A stretch of 64,000 nt of DNA, from contig NZ_AOIN01000056.1 in the NCBI RefSeq assembly GCF_000337135.1, forward strand, positions 40,416 through 104,415, in the 5' to 3' direction. A model generated the notes under the pieces. That model was not told the origin of the DNA, ran no database searches, and saw only the letters and a list, made by a program, of their open reading frames with translations. Numbering within the stretch: the first letter of the stretch is position 1; every line of letters starts with the position of its first letter. A program made the translations under genes and the position numbers. Positions 1 through 9,019 of the stretch are shown here, in pieces. The DNA is from Natrialba chahannaoensis JCM 10990 (GTDB taxonomy: Archaea > Halobacteriota > Halobacteria > Halobacteriales > Natrialbaceae).

Positions 1-2
1 GA

Positions 3-383
3 TCGTTCAGAGCTCCGAGTGGTGCGGTCGCAACGACTGGTGGGAGTAGAAGTGGCGGTCCTGGCTCCAGAACGACTGCTGGCACTGGCGGCGTAGATGG
101 CGGTCCGGCGGATCAGGGGCTGAGCGAGCGCCAGCAAGCAGACACTGCTGCCGCACGCGTAGATGCCGACGAGTTCAGGTGGCTCGTCCGCGAGGGAATC
201 GGCGTGGCGATCGCCTCGATGTTCGGGTTACTCCTGCTCGTTCTGTTCCTCCTCGAGGAGACGGCAGTCGTGCAGGGGTCCGAAACGGCCGTCGGCGAGT
301 GGACAGCCTGGCTCGTGCTGGCGGTGCTCGCGCTCGTGTTGCTTCTGGTCGGGCTATGGAGCTGGCGCGGTCGCGAGCAATAG
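3..383 (+). CDS. C-terminal part of a two-helix membrane protein (left-truncated by window)
   Basis: This reading frame is open from the first bases of the window and ends with TAG, so only the last 126 residues are visible and the start lies outside. The visible N-terminal part is Gly/Ser/Thr/Ala-rich and looks like a flexible linker. It is followed by two hydrophobic stretches, at about residues 63-84 (begins GIGVAIASMFGLLLL) and 98-120 (begins WTAWLVLAVLALVLLL), separated by a short acidic loop. The C-terminus, WRGREQ, is probably cytosolic. I do not recognise a family. The plus orientation and the position just before the polysaccharide locus suggest, but do not prove, that it belongs to it. 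Confidence 0.6.
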   Translation, partial: SFRAPSGAVATTGGSRSGGPGSRTTAGTGGVDGGPADQGLSERQQADTAAARVDADEFRWLVREGIGVAIASMFGLLLLVLFLLEETAVVQGSETAVGEWTAWLVLAVLALVLLLVGLWSWRGREQ

Positions 384-759
384 TTCACCACCCGTTTCCT
401 CCTGTCACTGCCTCCGACCGTGTGGTTGGTCACAGGGGTAGCGATGCATAAACGAGCGTGAAATAGCGAAAGCGAATCAGTCGATCAGCAAACTGCTGCT
501 CGGGACCATCGCGTTGCGTGGGCTCGTTGGGCTTGTCTCTGTACCTCCCGGCGTCGATCGGATGGCAGTCGGCACAGTTTTTCGGCGTCTGTGCGTGAGC
601 GATCCGCTGACGGTTTAACAAACCGATAATGAAGAGTCTCGTCTGCTTTTCGCCGACCAAGACACGTGCACGGACAGCTCGGACAGCGACTGCAGTCGGC
701 CAGCGCGGCCGGCTGCTGTCGTCGCCGAACCACCACCTCAGAAACCTACGAATAATACG
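384..759. other. Intergenic region, no supported gene
   Basis: No ORF here has haloarchaeal protein character. The long minus-strand frame running through it continues into the antisense of the next gene. A TATA-like GTTTAAC near 613-619 is the only promoter-like element seen. It would give the downstream gene a leader of more than 100 nt. Confidence 0.4.
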
Positions 760-2562
760 ATGAGTCGGACGTCCCGCAGCGACGAGACAGTATCGAACAC
801 AAACGAACCTCCCACGAGAGCCGATGGCGGGCCGGGTTCGAAGTCGGTATCGGCGAGTTCGCTCGACACCCTCGTCATTGGAATCGATGCGGGCTGTCTG
901 CCGGTCTTCGAACGGCTCTTCGAGGAAGATCGCATCCCGACGATCGAACGTCTCTGTACCGACGGGCTCACCGCACCACTCGAGTCCCAGATTCCACCGT
1001 GGACGCCGAGCGCCTGGCCATCGGTCTACACTGGCCAGAACCCCGGCAAACACGGCGCGATCGGCTTCGTCGGCTACGACGGCTACGACTGGCACGTTAC
1101 CAGCAACGACGACGTCGAAGCCCATCCGCTGTGGACCCTGCTCGACCAGCAGGGGCACTCGAGTATCGTGGTTAACGCGCCGGTCACGCACCCGCCGGAC
1201 GAGTTCGACGGGGCGGTGATCCCTGGCTTCCTCGGGCCGGAGGATCCGCCGTGTCACCCTGTGGAACTGCTCGACGACGTGCGCGACGAAATCGGCGAGT
1301 ACCGGGTGTACCCAAACTACACCCGTGATGACGACTCGGTGCCCGACTCTGAGAAGATCGCCGAGTACCAGCGGCTGGTTCGGATGCGCGGAGACGCGTT
1401 CCGCTATCTCGCGGAGAAGTACGACCCTGACTTTGGCTTTCTGCAGTTCCAGAAGACGGACACGGTATTCCACGAGTTTGCGGGCGCTGAGGACAAGGTC
1501 AACGCGGTCTACGAGGCGACCGACGAGACGATTGCGGAGGTACTCGACGAATGTGACCCAGACCGCGTGTTCCTCGTGAGCGACCACGGCATGGGACCCT
1601 ACGAGGGCTACGAGTTCCGGCTCAACGAGTTCCTACGCGACGAGGGGTTCCTGGAAACGACTACGGGCGGGAAGGGGATGCCCTCCTGGACACCGATGCG
1701 GCGACGACTCCGCGAGGGCGAGGAGTACGACACCTGGGAGCCAGGCACAGTCGCCCGCGTGGCCTCTGTCGCCGCACAGTTCGGCATTACCGCCAGCCGG
1801 GTTCGGACGGTACTCGAGCGCGTCGGCCTCGCGGAACTGGCGATCAAGTACGCGCCGAGTGGCGTCTCCCGGACGGCCAACGAGCAGGTGGACTTCGGCG
1901 AGTCGAAGGCTTACGTTCGCGCCCGGACGGAACTCGGTGTCCGAATCAATCTCGAGGGTCGCGAGCCGATGGGTGTTGTTCCGCCCGATGAGTACGACGA
2001 CCTCCGCGAGGAGCTCATGGAGACGCTGCGTGGCGTCGAGACGCCGGATGGCGAGCCGTTCTTCGAGACGGTCGTGCCCCGCGAGGAGTACTTCCACGGT
2101 GAGAACGTCGAGGAGACGGTCGACATCGTGACGATTCCGGCCGACTTCGAACACGCTCTCTCGGAGCAGTTCCGCGAGGATGCAGACGACTACTTTGGGC
2201 CGGTCGAGCCCTGGAACCACAAGCTCGACGGGATCTTCGTCGCCGCGGGAGAGGGGATCGACGAGACGGCTGCGGTCGATCGGGCGCACCTCTTCGACGT
2301 TGCGCCGACCGTGCTGGCTGCGATGGGGGTACCCTACAGCGAACGGATGGACGGCGAGGTTGTCCCTGTTGTCGAGCCGACCGAGGCGATCGAGTATCCT
2401 GCCTACGGTGGCGTCGGAACCATGGACCGAGAGCGAGACGGGTCGGATGAGGCAGGAGATCGGGGACGGGTTGACGAAGGAGAACACGAACGCGAACGCA
2501 AGCGGTCCGAAGCTGACGACGACGTCACGGAGCGACTCGCGGACCTGGGCTACATGAACTGA
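760..2562 (+). CDS. Alkaline-phosphatase-superfamily hydrolase (type I phosphodiesterase / nucleotide pyrophosphatase-like)
   Basis: The 600-residue protein has the metal-site motifs of the type I phosphodiesterase/nucleotide pyrophosphatase family. These are IGIDAG with Asp43, then PPWTPSAWPSVYTG with Thr82 in the nucleophile position, then GKHG, then LVSDHGMG with an Asp-His pair near residues 274-275, and NHKLDG near 485 for the third His. No signal peptide or membrane helix is seen, so it is probably cytosolic. Proteins of this type recur in haloarchaeal polysaccharide loci, where the substrate is unknown. A phosphodiester of a nucleotide sugar or lipid carrier is a guess. The C-terminal 40 residues are a charged, low-complexity tail. 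It sits as a monocistron ahead of a regulator on the same strand. Confidence 0.85.
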   Translation: MSRTSRSDETVSNTNEPPTRADGGPGSKSVSASSLDTLVIGIDAGCLPVFERLFEEDRIPTIERLCTDGLTAPLESQIPPWTPSAWPSVYTGQNPGKHGAIGFVGYDGYDWHVTSNDDVEAHPLWTLLDQQGHSSIVVNAPVTHPPDEFDGAVIPGFLGPEDPPCHPVELLDDVRDEIGEYRVYPNYTRDDDSVPDSEKIAEYQRLVRMRGDAFRYLAEKYDPDFGFLQFQKTDTVFHEFAGAEDKVNAVYEATDETIAEVLDECDPDRVFLVSDHGMGPYEGYEFRLNEFLRDEGFLETTTGGKGMPSWTPMRRRLREGEEYDTWEPGTVARVASVAAQFGITASRVRTVLERVGLAELAIKYAPSGVSRTANEQVDFGESKAYVRARTELGVRINLEGREPMGVVPPDEYDDLREELMETLRGVETPDGEPFFETVVPREEYFHGENVEETVDIVTIPADFEHALSEQFREDADDYFGPVEPWNHKLDGIFVAAGEGIDETAAVDRAHLFDVAPTVLAAMGVPYSERMDGEVVPVVEPTEAIEYPAYGGVGTMDRERDGSDEAGDRGRVDEGEHERERKRSEADDDVTERLADLGYMN

Positions 2563-2655
2563 CAACCCAGATCGACAGTCACAGCCGCTGAAACGGCTTA
2601 CGTACACGATAAGTATGGGGTCGGGAAATCGAAATGAGGTCGAACTGAGAGCGCC

Positions 2656-3318
2656 ATGGGGTTCATCGCAGAGATACACGTTGCCCACGACGAACTCGTG
2701 CTCGCGCCGACGATCGGTCATCATCCGGAGGTGACGATCAGGTACGAGTACGAGGTCGAAACTGCGGAGACGATGACGTACTTCGTCTCGGTCTTTACTG
2801 ACGAGTACGAGCACCTCAAGGCGACGATGGAGGCGGACCCCACGATTTCGGATCCTGCCTGTATCGCGACGTTCGAGACCCGCGCGATCTACCGCGTTCG
2901 CGTCGAGACGGACCGCCACCTTGTCCCCGAGCGCTGTGCAGAACAAGGACTGTTCGTCTTTACAATTACGAGCGGCGACGGCGGCTGGGATGCCCGTGTT
3001 CACTTCCCGAATCGGGAGACGCTAGCCGCGTTCCGTGAGTACTGCCGCGAACGGGGGATGACGTTCCGAGTGAATCAGCTCTACGAATCCTCAGCATCAG
3101 ACGACGGCACCTACTTTTTGACCGAACAACAACACGAAATCCTCTCGATGGCGTACTACGCGGGCTACTACGACATCCCGCGTGGTGTCACACAGGACGA
3201 CCTCGCCGAACAGCTCGACATCACCGATTCGGCAGTCTCACAGCGCCTGCGCCGTGCAGTTGCCGAGCTAATCGGAGCGACACTCGATGACGAGCGAACG
3301 CCTGACGAGTATCGGTGA
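2656..3318 (+). CDS. Bat-type helix-turn-helix transcriptional regulator (HTH-10 family)
   Basis: A 220-residue cytosolic regulator. Residues 1-150 form the mixed alpha/beta sensor-like region usual in bacterio-opsin-activator-type proteins. Residues about 155-210 are the HTH-10 domain: LTEQQHEIL, a Tyr-rich segment (AYYAGYYDIPRG), then LAEQLDITDSAVSQRLRRA as the recognition part. A TATA-like GATAAGTA at about 2608-2615 fits a short leader to this ATG. It follows the phosphodiesterase by 93 nt on the same strand, so it could regulate the polysaccharide locus, but no operator is recognisable. The stop codon lies inside a short direct-repeat tract (3311-3343). Confidence 0.88.
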   Translation: MGFIAEIHVAHDELVLAPTIGHHPEVTIRYEYEVETAETMTYFVSVFTDEYEHLKATMEADPTISDPACIATFETRAIYRVRVETDRHLVPERCAEQGLFVFTITSGDGGWDARVHFPNRETLAAFREYCRERGMTFRVNQLYESSASDDGTYFLTEQQHEILSMAYYAGYYDIPRGVTQDDLAEQLDITDSAVSQRLRRAVAELIGATLDDERTPDEYR

Positions 3319-3343
3319 TCGGTGATCGGTGGTCAGTGATCGG
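3311..3343. repeat. Short direct repeats (ATCGGTG-type) over the 3' end of the regulator gene
   Basis: The heptamer ATCGGTG recurs with variants (ATCGGTGATCGGTGATCGG, then GGTCAGTGATCGG). The tract spans the last codons and stop of the upstream gene and runs on into related GGCAATTGGCAATCGG sequence. It looks like replication slippage rather than an arrayed element. Confidence 0.6.
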
Positions 3344-3823
3344 CAATTGGCAATCGGTAATTCGCTGGCATCTCGCGACTCCGTTCGAATCCGCTTCATC
3401 AGCGGTTGAGGCGAACACTCCGACCCTGAGGCCGACATTGTTGACTATCGGTCGGTATGGGTCTCGCTGCGGTCCTGTTGTAGTCGGCTTTGCCATCCGT
3501 CCTGGGTACACCAGTAGCGGCCAGTGTTTCCCACGCAGAACTGGGTTGGTGCCTCTTTTTTCTTCCTTCCGCAATCTGTTCTCGTTCGACCCGCGGTCAA
3601 TACGAAATTACCGCCCTTACTAGACTTCTAAGCCGGATCGCCAGAACCCGGCTGCACTCGTCTTGTGTGGTCTTTTCATGCAGATTTCAATACGTGCAAC
3701 CGTTGCAATTCGTACAGCAAGGGGAGATCGGTTCTCAGGAAGTTGTCGTATCGAACTTAAAGGCTTGCTATCCGAATCCATAGATACTGGACCCAGAGAT
3801 CATTCAAAGAAAAGTGACTATCA
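3344..3823. promoter_or_regulatory. Intergenic region with promoter of the beta-helix protein gene
   Basis: About 480 nt with lower GC than its surroundings. A TATA-like CTTAAAGG at about 3757-3764 is the best promoter candidate and would give a leader of roughly 35 nt to the ATG at 3824. No ORF with protein character is seen. The plus-strand frames crossing it are Cys/Ser/Arg-rich and do not look coding. Confidence 0.4.
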
Positions 3824-5521
3824 ATGTCGGAACGAAGTGGCATGCGGAACGCGGTACATGGGGACAGATGCGACGAAACGGGCACACCGAACGCTGACAC
3901 GGATTCGACAACTGGCACGTCTGCTGGGGATGGGAACCTGAACGGGACTGAAGCCAGGAGTGAGAATCCATCAACGCGATCGCGACGAACCTTCCTCCAG
4001 GGCGCATCGATCGCTGGTATTGCAGCACTCGGCCTTGGGGCAGCCGCAACGAGTTCTGCAACTGCCGTCCACGAAAACGGCGAGGACTTCGACAACGTCG
4101 TCAACATGGTCGACGCCGGCGCGGACCCGACCGGACAGGAGTCGATCACACCCGTACTCGAGAGCGTCCGTGCTGACAACACCATGTTGCTCTTCCCGGA
4201 AGGAGAGTACTACATCGACGAACAGTTCCGGTTTACCGGGTTCGAGAAGTTTGGCATCGTTGGGGACGGTGCCACGCTCGTCCCGGCGAACTATCACGAC
4301 TTCGATGGGCCGCAGTTCCGCCTGTTTCGGCTCGGCGTCTCGTACAACCCGGGCGGCCACCTTCTCTTCGAGGGCTTCGATGTCGACCAGACGGCACCCG
4401 ACACGGGGATACGAGTCATCGAGGCGACGGCCGCGAATCACCTCGAAGTGCGTGACGTGACGATTCACGGCGAGCACGACAGCGGGACGTGGGGACCAGG
4501 GATGTTCGCCATGGCGGACCCGAACGGCGAGGGAATCGTCGAACGCTTCCGTGCACCTGACGGCGGCGTACACGCGGATCGGACGCCGAACGCGGGCAAC
4601 ATTTGGCGCGGCCCGATCGGCATCGAGGCCAACACCAACGTCGGCCACATCGAGTTCAAAGACTGCGAACTCGGCGGCTTCCCAGATAACGGCCTGTACG
4701 CAATCAACGAGGAGGGCTCCGTCTCCGTCAACGGCGGCGAGTTCCGCAACAGCAACGGCGCGAACGTCCGCCTCGGGGGACAGGGAAGCACCGTCCGCGA
4801 CGCGACCATCGAGATCGACCGAACGCGCTCGTACGATAACAGCCAGCGCGCGGTTCGCCTCGAGAACGGCGACGAACTCCACGTCGATAACGTGGATATC
4901 TCGATCACGTCGACACAGCCAACCAGCCACGCCATTTCGGTGATGAACACCTGTCACTCCTCGCGCATCGAGAACACGTCGATCGAGATCAGTGGCGACC
5001 AGGTGAACCACGGCATCGTCGTCTCACCGGACGCCGGCTACACGCACGTCTACGGCGGCGACATCGTCCACGAAGCGGCCGGTGGCTACCCGTTCTGGAT
5101 CCGCGACAGCGACAAGGACGACCGAGTGCTCGTCGAACTGCTCGACATCTCGGGTGAGGCCGGCGTCACCCGTTCGGGCTTCCGTGACGGTATCCGCTGT
5201 GGTCGAAACGGCTGTCGGTTCAGCAACGTCTCCGTCGACCAGCCCGGTCGCAACGGTGTCGACCGGAACGGGATCTACCTCGCCGGCGATGACACCACCC
5301 TCTATCGCTGTTCCTTCCAGGCCAGCCAGTACCCCTACATCGACAACGGGAACGGCAACCACCTCCGGAACTCGACGGCCGAATCACACAACCCGAATCT
5401 CGAAGGCGTTCGCCTCTACCCGGGCATCGACGGCCCCGAATTCAGAGTGAACGAGATTACAAACGGTATCGACGACCTCGGCGCGAGCAACGTGCTGACC
5501 TGGCGAAACACGATCGTCTGA
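3824..5521 (+). CDS. Exported right-handed parallel beta-helix (pectin-lyase-like) protein with Tat signal
   Basis: 565 residues. After an unusually long acidic n-region (about 50 residues) comes a twin-arginine signal, SRRTFLQGASIAGIAALGLG, ending around ATSSATA, so export in folded form by Tat is expected. There is no lipobox Cys, so the mature protein is probably released or cell-surface bound. The rest repeats short beta-strand turns with G, N and D at the corners (for example DNGLYAINEEGSVSVNGGEF and NHGIVVSPDAGYTHVYGGDI). This is the pattern of a pectin-lyase-fold beta-helix, as in polysaccharide lyases, epimerases and surface adhesins. Catalytic residues cannot be assigned, so lyase activity is not claimed. 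It is convergent with the deacetylase-like gene downstream and probably acts on, or binds, the polymer made here. Confidence 0.82.
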   Translation: MSERSGMRNAVHGDRCDETGTPNADTDSTTGTSAGDGNLNGTEARSENPSTRSRRTFLQGASIAGIAALGLGAAATSSATAVHENGEDFDNVVNMVDAGADPTGQESITPVLESVRADNTMLLFPEGEYYIDEQFRFTGFEKFGIVGDGATLVPANYHDFDGPQFRLFRLGVSYNPGGHLLFEGFDVDQTAPDTGIRVIEATAANHLEVRDVTIHGEHDSGTWGPGMFAMADPNGEGIVERFRAPDGGVHADRTPNAGNIWRGPIGIEANTNVGHIEFKDCELGGFPDNGLYAINEEGSVSVNGGEFRNSNGANVRLGGQGSTVRDATIEIDRTRSYDNSQRAVRLENGDELHVDNVDISITSTQPTSHAISVMNTCHSSRIENTSIEISGDQVNHGIVVSPDAGYTHVYGGDIVHEAAGGYPFWIRDSDKDDRVLVELLDISGEAGVTRSGFRDGIRCGRNGCRFSNVSVDQPGRNGVDRNGIYLAGDDTTLYRCSFQASQYPYIDNGNGNHLRNSTAESHNPNLEGVRLYPGIDGPEFRVNEITNGIDDLGASNVLTWRNTIV

Positions 5522-5541
5522 CGCCGAGAACCAGAATTTAG

Positions 5542-6654
5542 CTATCGGGTCGCTGCCGCTCGAATCAGCTCCCGGAACGTCACGACCTCAAGGTCACGCT
5601 CCTCTACCCACTCGAGTGTCTCCCGAATTCGATCTGCAGTTACCTCTTCTTTGAACGTGTGGGCACCGATGATGCCGAGGTCCTCGTTGGCGGCGAGCTG
5701 GTCGAGTTCCCGCTGGACCGCCTCGGGCGTCGTGAACTCGATGAAGTAGTCGCGGTTCGTGTCCAACGGGTCGAATGCGTCCGGATCGTTGTGCATCGAG
5801 CCCGGGTTGACGTTTGCGATGCCGTCGTAGTACTCGCGGGCGTGTTCGATCGCCCACTCGTCGACGATATCGTAGGGTGCGAGCAGCGTGTCGACCTCGA
5901 AGCCATGGTTCTTGAGTTCCTGTTTGGATCTGCCGAGGAAGTCGTCCATCACGTCTTCTGGATAGCGCTCGACAGCCTCGCCAGCGGCGAACGATTCGCC
6001 GAGCGGTTCGTCGAACTCGAGATAGCCGCCGATATCGTCGGTATTCGAGTCGACGACGGTGCGGCGGACGCTCGTCTCGCCGTCGGTGACCTCGACGTCG
6101 TGGCCGTGGTGGAAGCCGTGATTTCGCTGCTCGGGATAGACGCGAGTATCGTCCGGTCCAGCGTCTTCGACGAGGTCGAACGTGCCGAGTGCGGTGTGAT
6201 CCGTCGTATGGGACATGATCTCCCAGCCGGCGTCCTCGAGCTCGGCGATCTGTTCAACGGTCATCCAGTCGGTTCCGTTGAAGTCCTCGCGGCCGATCCA
6301 CTCGGTGACGATTCCGGCGCTCGCGGGGACATCGAACTCCTGATGGACGGGGAACGCCTGCTCGTAGTCTTCGATCGGGCCGTCGTCGTAGACGAAGGCG
6401 ACGGCACCGCCGTCGATTTCGGGGACGTTGTCAGCAGTCTCCTCGTCTCCATTGCCGTCTCCATCGCCACCACCATTACCGGACGCATCGCCATCGCCGT
6501 TGTCAGCGCCATCCGTACTCGAGTTGTTTGACGCTGGCTCGTCGTCCGACGAGCGAAGATCGGTACAGCCGGCGGTCAGGCCGGCAAGACCGAGGCCAGT
6601 GGTGCCGATGAGCCGGCGACGACTCAGGCGGCGTTCTGTCGGTTCGGTACCCAT
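5542..6654 (-). CDS. Polysaccharide deacetylase-like (NodB-fold) Tat lipoprotein, motifs intact
   Basis: From the ATG at 6654 the protein has 370 residues. SRRRLIG is a Tat motif, and LTAGC with Cys30 is a lipobox, so the protein should be an externally anchored lipoprotein. A G/D/N-rich linker follows, then a NodB domain. Motif 1 is FVYDDGP (Asp90, Asp91), motif 2 is SHTTDH (His149 and His153, metal ligands), motif 3 is APYD near 259-262, and a late His is in IGAHTF (332). Between motifs 2 and 3 lies an insert of about 80 residues not usual in short deacetylases. An in-frame ATG exists at 6684, but the TATA-like ACTTATAATT at 6689-6698 places transcription start near 6667, downstream of that ATG, so 6654 is preferred. 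It likely removes N-acetyl groups from the glycan. Confidence 0.85.
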   Translation of the reverse strand: MGTEPTERRLSRRRLIGTTGLGLAGLTAGCTDLRSSDDEPASNNSSTDGADNGDGDASGNGGGDGDGNGDEETADNVPEIDGGAVAFVYDDGPIEDYEQAFPVHQEFDVPASAGIVTEWIGREDFNGTDWMTVEQIAELEDAGWEIMSHTTDHTALGTFDLVEDAGPDDTRVYPEQRNHGFHHGHDVEVTDGETSVRRTVVDSNTDDIGGYLEFDEPLGESFAAGEAVERYPEDVMDDFLGRSKQELKNHGFEVDTLLAPYDIVDEWAIEHAREYYDGIANVNPGSMHNDPDAFDPLDTNRDYFIEFTTPEAVQRELDQLAANEDLGIIGAHTFKEEVTADRIRETLEWVEERDLEVVTFRELIRAAATR

Positions 6655-7008
6655 TGGTGTTGTCGCTCGCTTACCGTCGCCCATTCATACTTATAATTCA
6701 GTTAACCGGCTGGTCGACGACGTACAACCGTCGGCTATCGTCGAACGATCGCACAGAATTCGGTCGCTATCGGTAGTCTCGCCGGCGGTCTGGCACTGGC
6801 TGGACGGAAACTGTGCGAGCGCCACACATAGTGTTGTGACCGGCTGTGTCCGCCAGCGGCCGCTCACACCGTTTAACCTGGGTATAATAAGGCCCCGTCG
6901 GCGTCACCGATCGATCACTGTGGCTACCGATCGTGCGCGATCGACGAACGGGATGGATGGACAGCGGGTCGGTCGGGGACGTGGGTCGGCGACGTCGGAG
7001 ACAGATAT
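6655..7008. promoter_or_regulatory. Divergent promoter region between deacetylase and flippase genes
   Basis: On the minus strand AATTATAAGT (6689-6698) is a good TATA box for the lipoprotein gene. On the plus strand GTATAATAAG at about 6883-6892 is a good TATA box for the flippase. It predicts a leader of about 95 nt ending in GGAG 7 nt before the ATG at 7009, so that gene is probably translated with a Shine-Dalgarno sequence. Confidence 0.55.
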
Positions 7009-8649
7009 ATGAATAGAAGCCTTGCAAGCGGCATATTCTCGGTCGTCAGCACGAAGGTGATCGTGCTCATCGTCACCGCGCTCTCGACGCCGCTGTTGTA
7101 CCGGTTCCTCGGTGCGTCGGGGTTCGGTGACTACTCCTTCCTGATGTCGGTGTTCGCCATCTACATGATCTTCGTGAGCTCCGGTATCACGGACGGCGTC
7201 CGAAAGTTCCTCGCAGAGGATCGAAGTGCGCCCAACTGGAGCGAGCACGTCGTCGGCTACTACTTCCGGCTCGCGGTGGTGCTTGCTATCGCGGGCGCGG
7301 CGCTGTTGTTCGCAAGCGCCCAGTTCGGACTTGTCAGCCTCGCGTTCGGTGACGAGTTGGCGATCTATTTCTATGCGCTCGCGTTGCTCGTCATCACCGC
7401 ACAGTTTCGCGACTACGCACGCAAGACACTCATGGGGTTCGGGCTTGAACGCTACTCCGAGCCGCTGAAGGTCCTCGACAAGGTCGGCTTCGTCGTCGTC
7501 GCGATTCCGCTCGTCTACGCCGGCGCTGGCGTCCTCGGCGCGCTCGCGGGCCACCTCTTTGCGAGCCTGCTGGTTGCGACGGTCGGGCTACTCATCGTCA
7601 ACCGTCGGATCTCGCTCTCCTGCGTGTTCAGCACGCCCAGTTCCGACTTCCCGCGAAAGAAGATGCTCACGTTCAACTCGATGAGCATTGCCCTGGTCTT
7701 CCTGTTGATGTCGCTCTATCACATCGATATCGTGATGCTCCAGCAGTTCCGCGAAAGCGCTGACGTCGGAAACTACCGGGCTGCACTCACGCTCGCGGAG
7801 TTCCTCTGGTTCGTCCCCCTCGCCCTCCAGACGGTGTACGTCCACTCGACGTCCGAACTCTGGTCGCAGAACCGCCACCGAAAGATCACCGAACTCGCCT
7901 CGCGGACGACACGCTACACGCTGCTGTTGACGGTGATCATGGCGGTCGGCCTCGCCGCACTCGCGGACGTCGCCGTCCCGATCTACTTCGGTGAGGAAGC
8001 AGTGCCCGCGATCGAGCCACTCTTGCTCTTGCTCCCCGGTGCGCTCGGCTTCGCGCTCGCGCGGCCAGTGCTCGCCATCTCGCAGGGTAACGGCACGCTC
8101 AGGTACCCCGTCGCCGCAACCGGTGTCGCGGCGCTTATCAACGTAATTCTCAACGGACTGTTGATCCCGCGCTACGGAATGCACGGCGCGGCGGTCGCCA
8201 CAAGCGTCGGTTACGGCTCGATGTTCGTCTTCCACTGCGTGAGCGCGCGCCAGATCGGCTTCGACCCGCTCGCAGACGCCCGGCTCGGACGTGGACTTCT
8301 CGCCGCGGTGCTCTCCGGTGGACCAATCTTCGCGCTCTCGGCGGCGATCACGCACCCGGTTCTCGCGCTCGTAATCGTCCCGCCGGTCGGTTTCCTCCTG
8401 TTCGTCGGCTTCGCGATCCTCGTGGATGCACTCGATCCCACGGAGCCGTTCGAAATCCTCGGCCTCTTCCCCGATCCGATCGGCTCGAAAGCGACCGTGA
8501 TTCACGACCGACTCGAGCGCTCGACCGCCGGTAACGACGCGACCTCACGAGGGTGGCTCCAGCGCCTGTTGTTCGTCGTTGGCCTCTCGCTGCTCGCCTC
8601 AGGACTCGCGCTTAGCTTCCTCGGTCCAGCAGTCGACGCGCTGCTCTGA
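7009..8649 (+). CDS. Polysaccharide/oligosaccharide flippase (Wzx/MATE-like membrane protein)
   Basis: 546 residues with 12-14 predicted membrane helices spread along the length, starting with ASGIFSVVSTKVIVLIVTAL. The N-terminus reads as the polysaccharide-biosynthesis (PST/Wzx) family: an initial helix, then STPLLYRFLGASGFGDYSF with the conserved G-x-Y/F-x-F segment. Members flip lipid-linked sugars across the membrane. Haloarchaeal relatives act in N-glycosylation or exopolysaccharide export (AglR-type role in Haloferax). A final helix (LQRLLFVVGLSLLASGLAL) lies after a cytosolic loop at about 490-520. Its position between glycan-modifying exported proteins and glycosyltransferases supports a role in moving the repeat unit outward. 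Confidence 0.85.
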   Translation: MNRSLASGIFSVVSTKVIVLIVTALSTPLLYRFLGASGFGDYSFLMSVFAIYMIFVSSGITDGVRKFLAEDRSAPNWSEHVVGYYFRLAVVLAIAGAALLFASAQFGLVSLAFGDELAIYFYALALLVITAQFRDYARKTLMGFGLERYSEPLKVLDKVGFVVVAIPLVYAGAGVLGALAGHLFASLLVATVGLLIVNRRISLSCVFSTPSSDFPRKKMLTFNSMSIALVFLLMSLYHIDIVMLQQFRESADVGNYRAALTLAEFLWFVPLALQTVYVHSTSELWSQNRHRKITELASRTTRYTLLLTVIMAVGLAALADVAVPIYFGEEAVPAIEPLLLLLPGALGFALARPVLAISQGNGTLRYPVAATGVAALINVILNGLLIPRYGMHGAAVATSVGYGSMFVFHCVSARQIGFDPLADARLGRGLLAAVLSGGPIFALSAAITHPVLALVIVPPVGFLLFVGFAILVDALDPTEPFEILGLFPDPIGSKATVIHDRLERSTAGNDATSRGWLQRLLFVVGLSLLASGLALSFLGPAVDALL

Positions 8650-9019
8650 GTGTTTCTTCGGTTCTGGCGGCACTCGAGTAGCAACCGTTCGATCCCGTTC
8701 CCCTCCAGTTCGAAAACGGGGTTGCTCGTCCGATCAGGTGGGCTCAAGTACCGTGCTGCCCTTGTTTCCTTCCTTCCAGCACTGTCAGAGCTAGCGTTGC
8801 CGCTGTGTCGCAGTGCACTCTTGCCCGTCGCTTGTCAGAAACGTTAACAATCAGTGTGTGGTTCGTTTCGGGTGGTTCGATATGCTGCCCGGATGCGACC
8901 ATCATCGCGGAAGAGACAGTCCACTACTCGACAGACGCGGCTACCGATGAGACGGAGAATACGACGAGGAAAATACGGTGGAAAGAAAATAGAGGAGAAC
9001 CAGAATTCGAGCGGCTAGC
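8650..9019. other. Intergenic region between convergent genes, no supported gene
   Basis: 370 nt separating two convergent genes. The flippase ends at 8649 and the glycosyltransferase, read leftward, ends at 9020. The last 80 nt before 9020 are A- and purine-rich. No clear terminator hairpin, RNA gene or ORF is recognised. Confidence 0.4.

Noticed and set aside
430..3003. Long minus-strand frames (430-1587 and 1633-3003) opposite the phosphodiesterase and regulator genes
   Set aside because: They mirror genes with clear family motifs and have Arg/Val-rich, non-motif sequence. Such antisense frames are expected from GC-rich third-codon positions.
3375..3400. GTTCGAATCC-like string suggesting a tRNA T-loop
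   Set aside because: No matching D-arm, anticodon stem or acceptor stem can be drawn around it.
3971..5011. 346-residue minus-strand frame inside the beta-helix gene
   Set aside because: The plus strand encodes a Tat signal and beta-helix repeats. The antisense product has no recognisable features.
8650..9019. Small plus-strand frame with hydrophobic residues (starting MFLRFWRHSSS)
   Set aside because: No acidic bias, no promoter spacing and no helix of sufficient length. It is more likely non-coding.
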